Source: DATCJA01 sp050742335 (GTDB lineage: Bacteria; Acidobacteriota; Vicinamibacteria; Vicinamibacterales; UBA2999). From it: a DNA stretch of 13,729 nt. The stretch covers positions 1 to 13,729 of the forward strand of contig JBOGIR010000586.1 in NCBI GenBank assembly GCA_050742335.1, written 5' to 3'. Of the stretch, positions 13,422 through 13,729 are shown piece by piece (position 1 is the stretch's first letter; each line of letters begins with the position of its first letter). The notes beneath the pieces were generated by a model that made no database searches, was not told the DNA's origin, and saw only the letters and a list, made by a program, of their open reading frames with translations. Position numbers and translations under genes: made by a program.

Positions 13422-13729
13422 GTGTCTGGTGACAGCATCGCCCGAGAACGGAATCACGTTCGCTGTCGTGCGTCGGAAGGAGCAGTTGAACCGGATACAT
13501 GGATCGCCCGGTGCGCTGCCGCACTGGTCTTCGCGGTCTGTCTGGGGTCTACGGCGAGCGGCGAGGCCGGCCAGCAGGTTGACTATGACACGGCGCGCCT
13601 CGATCGGCGGCTGCCGGCCGTGCGCGCCGGCGGCGCCATCACGGTCGACGGCATGCTCGATGAGCCCGACTGGAGCCGGGCGCCGGTCGCGACCGGCTTC
13701 ATCCAGAACGATCCGCGCGAAGGGGAGCC
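13422..13729 (+). CDS. DUF5916 / CBM9-like protein, 3' partial, start uncertain
   Basis: The frame runs to the right edge. It has a signal-peptide-like segment, IARCAAALVFAVCLGSTASG, then VDYDTARLDRRLPAVRAGGA, and the start of the CBM9-like domain, ITVDGMLDEPDWSRAP then TGFIQNDPREGE. This parallels LDGLLDEPFY...FIQQEP in the first protein and VDGRLDDAVW...FVQQRP in the second. The only in-frame conventional start nearby is GTG 13422, which would give a ~28-residue extension before the hydrophobic segment. A strong Shine-Dalgarno-like GGAAGGAG (13475-13482) lies before an ATG at 13499, but that ATG is in another frame. A one-base indel near 13500 may have separated the start from the gene. Confidence 0.75.
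   Translation, partial: MSGDSIARERNHVRCRASEGAVEPDTWIARCAAALVFAVCLGSTASGEAGQQVDYDTARLDRRLPAVRAGGAITVDGMLDEPDWSRAPVATGFIQNDPREGE

Noticed and set aside
13315..13524. Minus-strand frames near the right end
   Set aside because: One frame has a vaguely HATPase- or receptor-like stretch (LVAQLGGITVCV) but no defining motif, so no family could be supported.

Overview
The window is high-GC DNA that looks like a chromosome segment of a soil-type Acidobacteriota, possibly Vicinamibacteria. This is an inference from content: three DUF5916 outer-membrane proteins, remnants of a TonB-dependent receptor with a carboxypeptidase-regulatory-like plug, an SMP-30-like remnant, and a cytochrome b/molybdopterin oxidoreductase fusion. 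I saw no rRNA, tRNA, CRISPR array or phage structural gene.

Layout. (1) 1-2247 (+): a DUF5916 protein with a CBM9-like N-terminus, cut by the left edge. (2) 2248-4143: a tract of broken genes. It holds a RidA-like fragment (+) frameshifted by a 22-bp tandem duplication, a frameshifted receiver-domain gene (-), the last part of a sulfite-oxidase-type dimerisation domain (-), the N-terminus of a TonB receptor (+), and an internally deleted IS1380-type element with terminal inverted repeats at both ends. (3) 4169-5602 (+): an intact cytochrome b/molybdopterin oxidoreductase fusion starting 25 bp after the IS end. (4) 5646-5822 (+): a small chimeric ORF whose first half is a Phd/YefM antitoxin N-terminus and whose second half is a TonB-receptor C-terminus. 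(5) 9255-5828 (-): a tight three-gene operon of a secreted helical protein, a membrane histidine kinase and an NtrC-type sigma-54 activator. (6) 9256-9526: a divergent regulatory region with two inverted repeats. (7) 9527-12091 (+): a second DUF5916 protein with a low-complexity insertion in its CBM9-like domain. (8) 12127-13163 (+): an SMP-30/gluconolactonase fragment running into a secreted protein with an HEIGH zinc-protease motif. (9) 13422-13729 (+): the start of a third DUF5916 protein, cut by the right edge.

How the genes may work together. The intact genes concern the cell envelope: outer-membrane barrels, a periplasmic molybdoenzyme fed by a membrane cytochrome b, and a two-component system with a secreted partner. 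The kinase and regulator form a clear pair with a 4-base gene overlap. Their target is not evident, because no convincing -24/-12 promoter was found. The most notable structural point is that the first ~130 residues and last ~24 residues of a TonB receptor lie in the correct order and on the same strand, either side of a block holding the IS remnant, the molybdoenzyme gene and the antitoxin fragment. This suggests that the block replaced the middle of a receptor gene.
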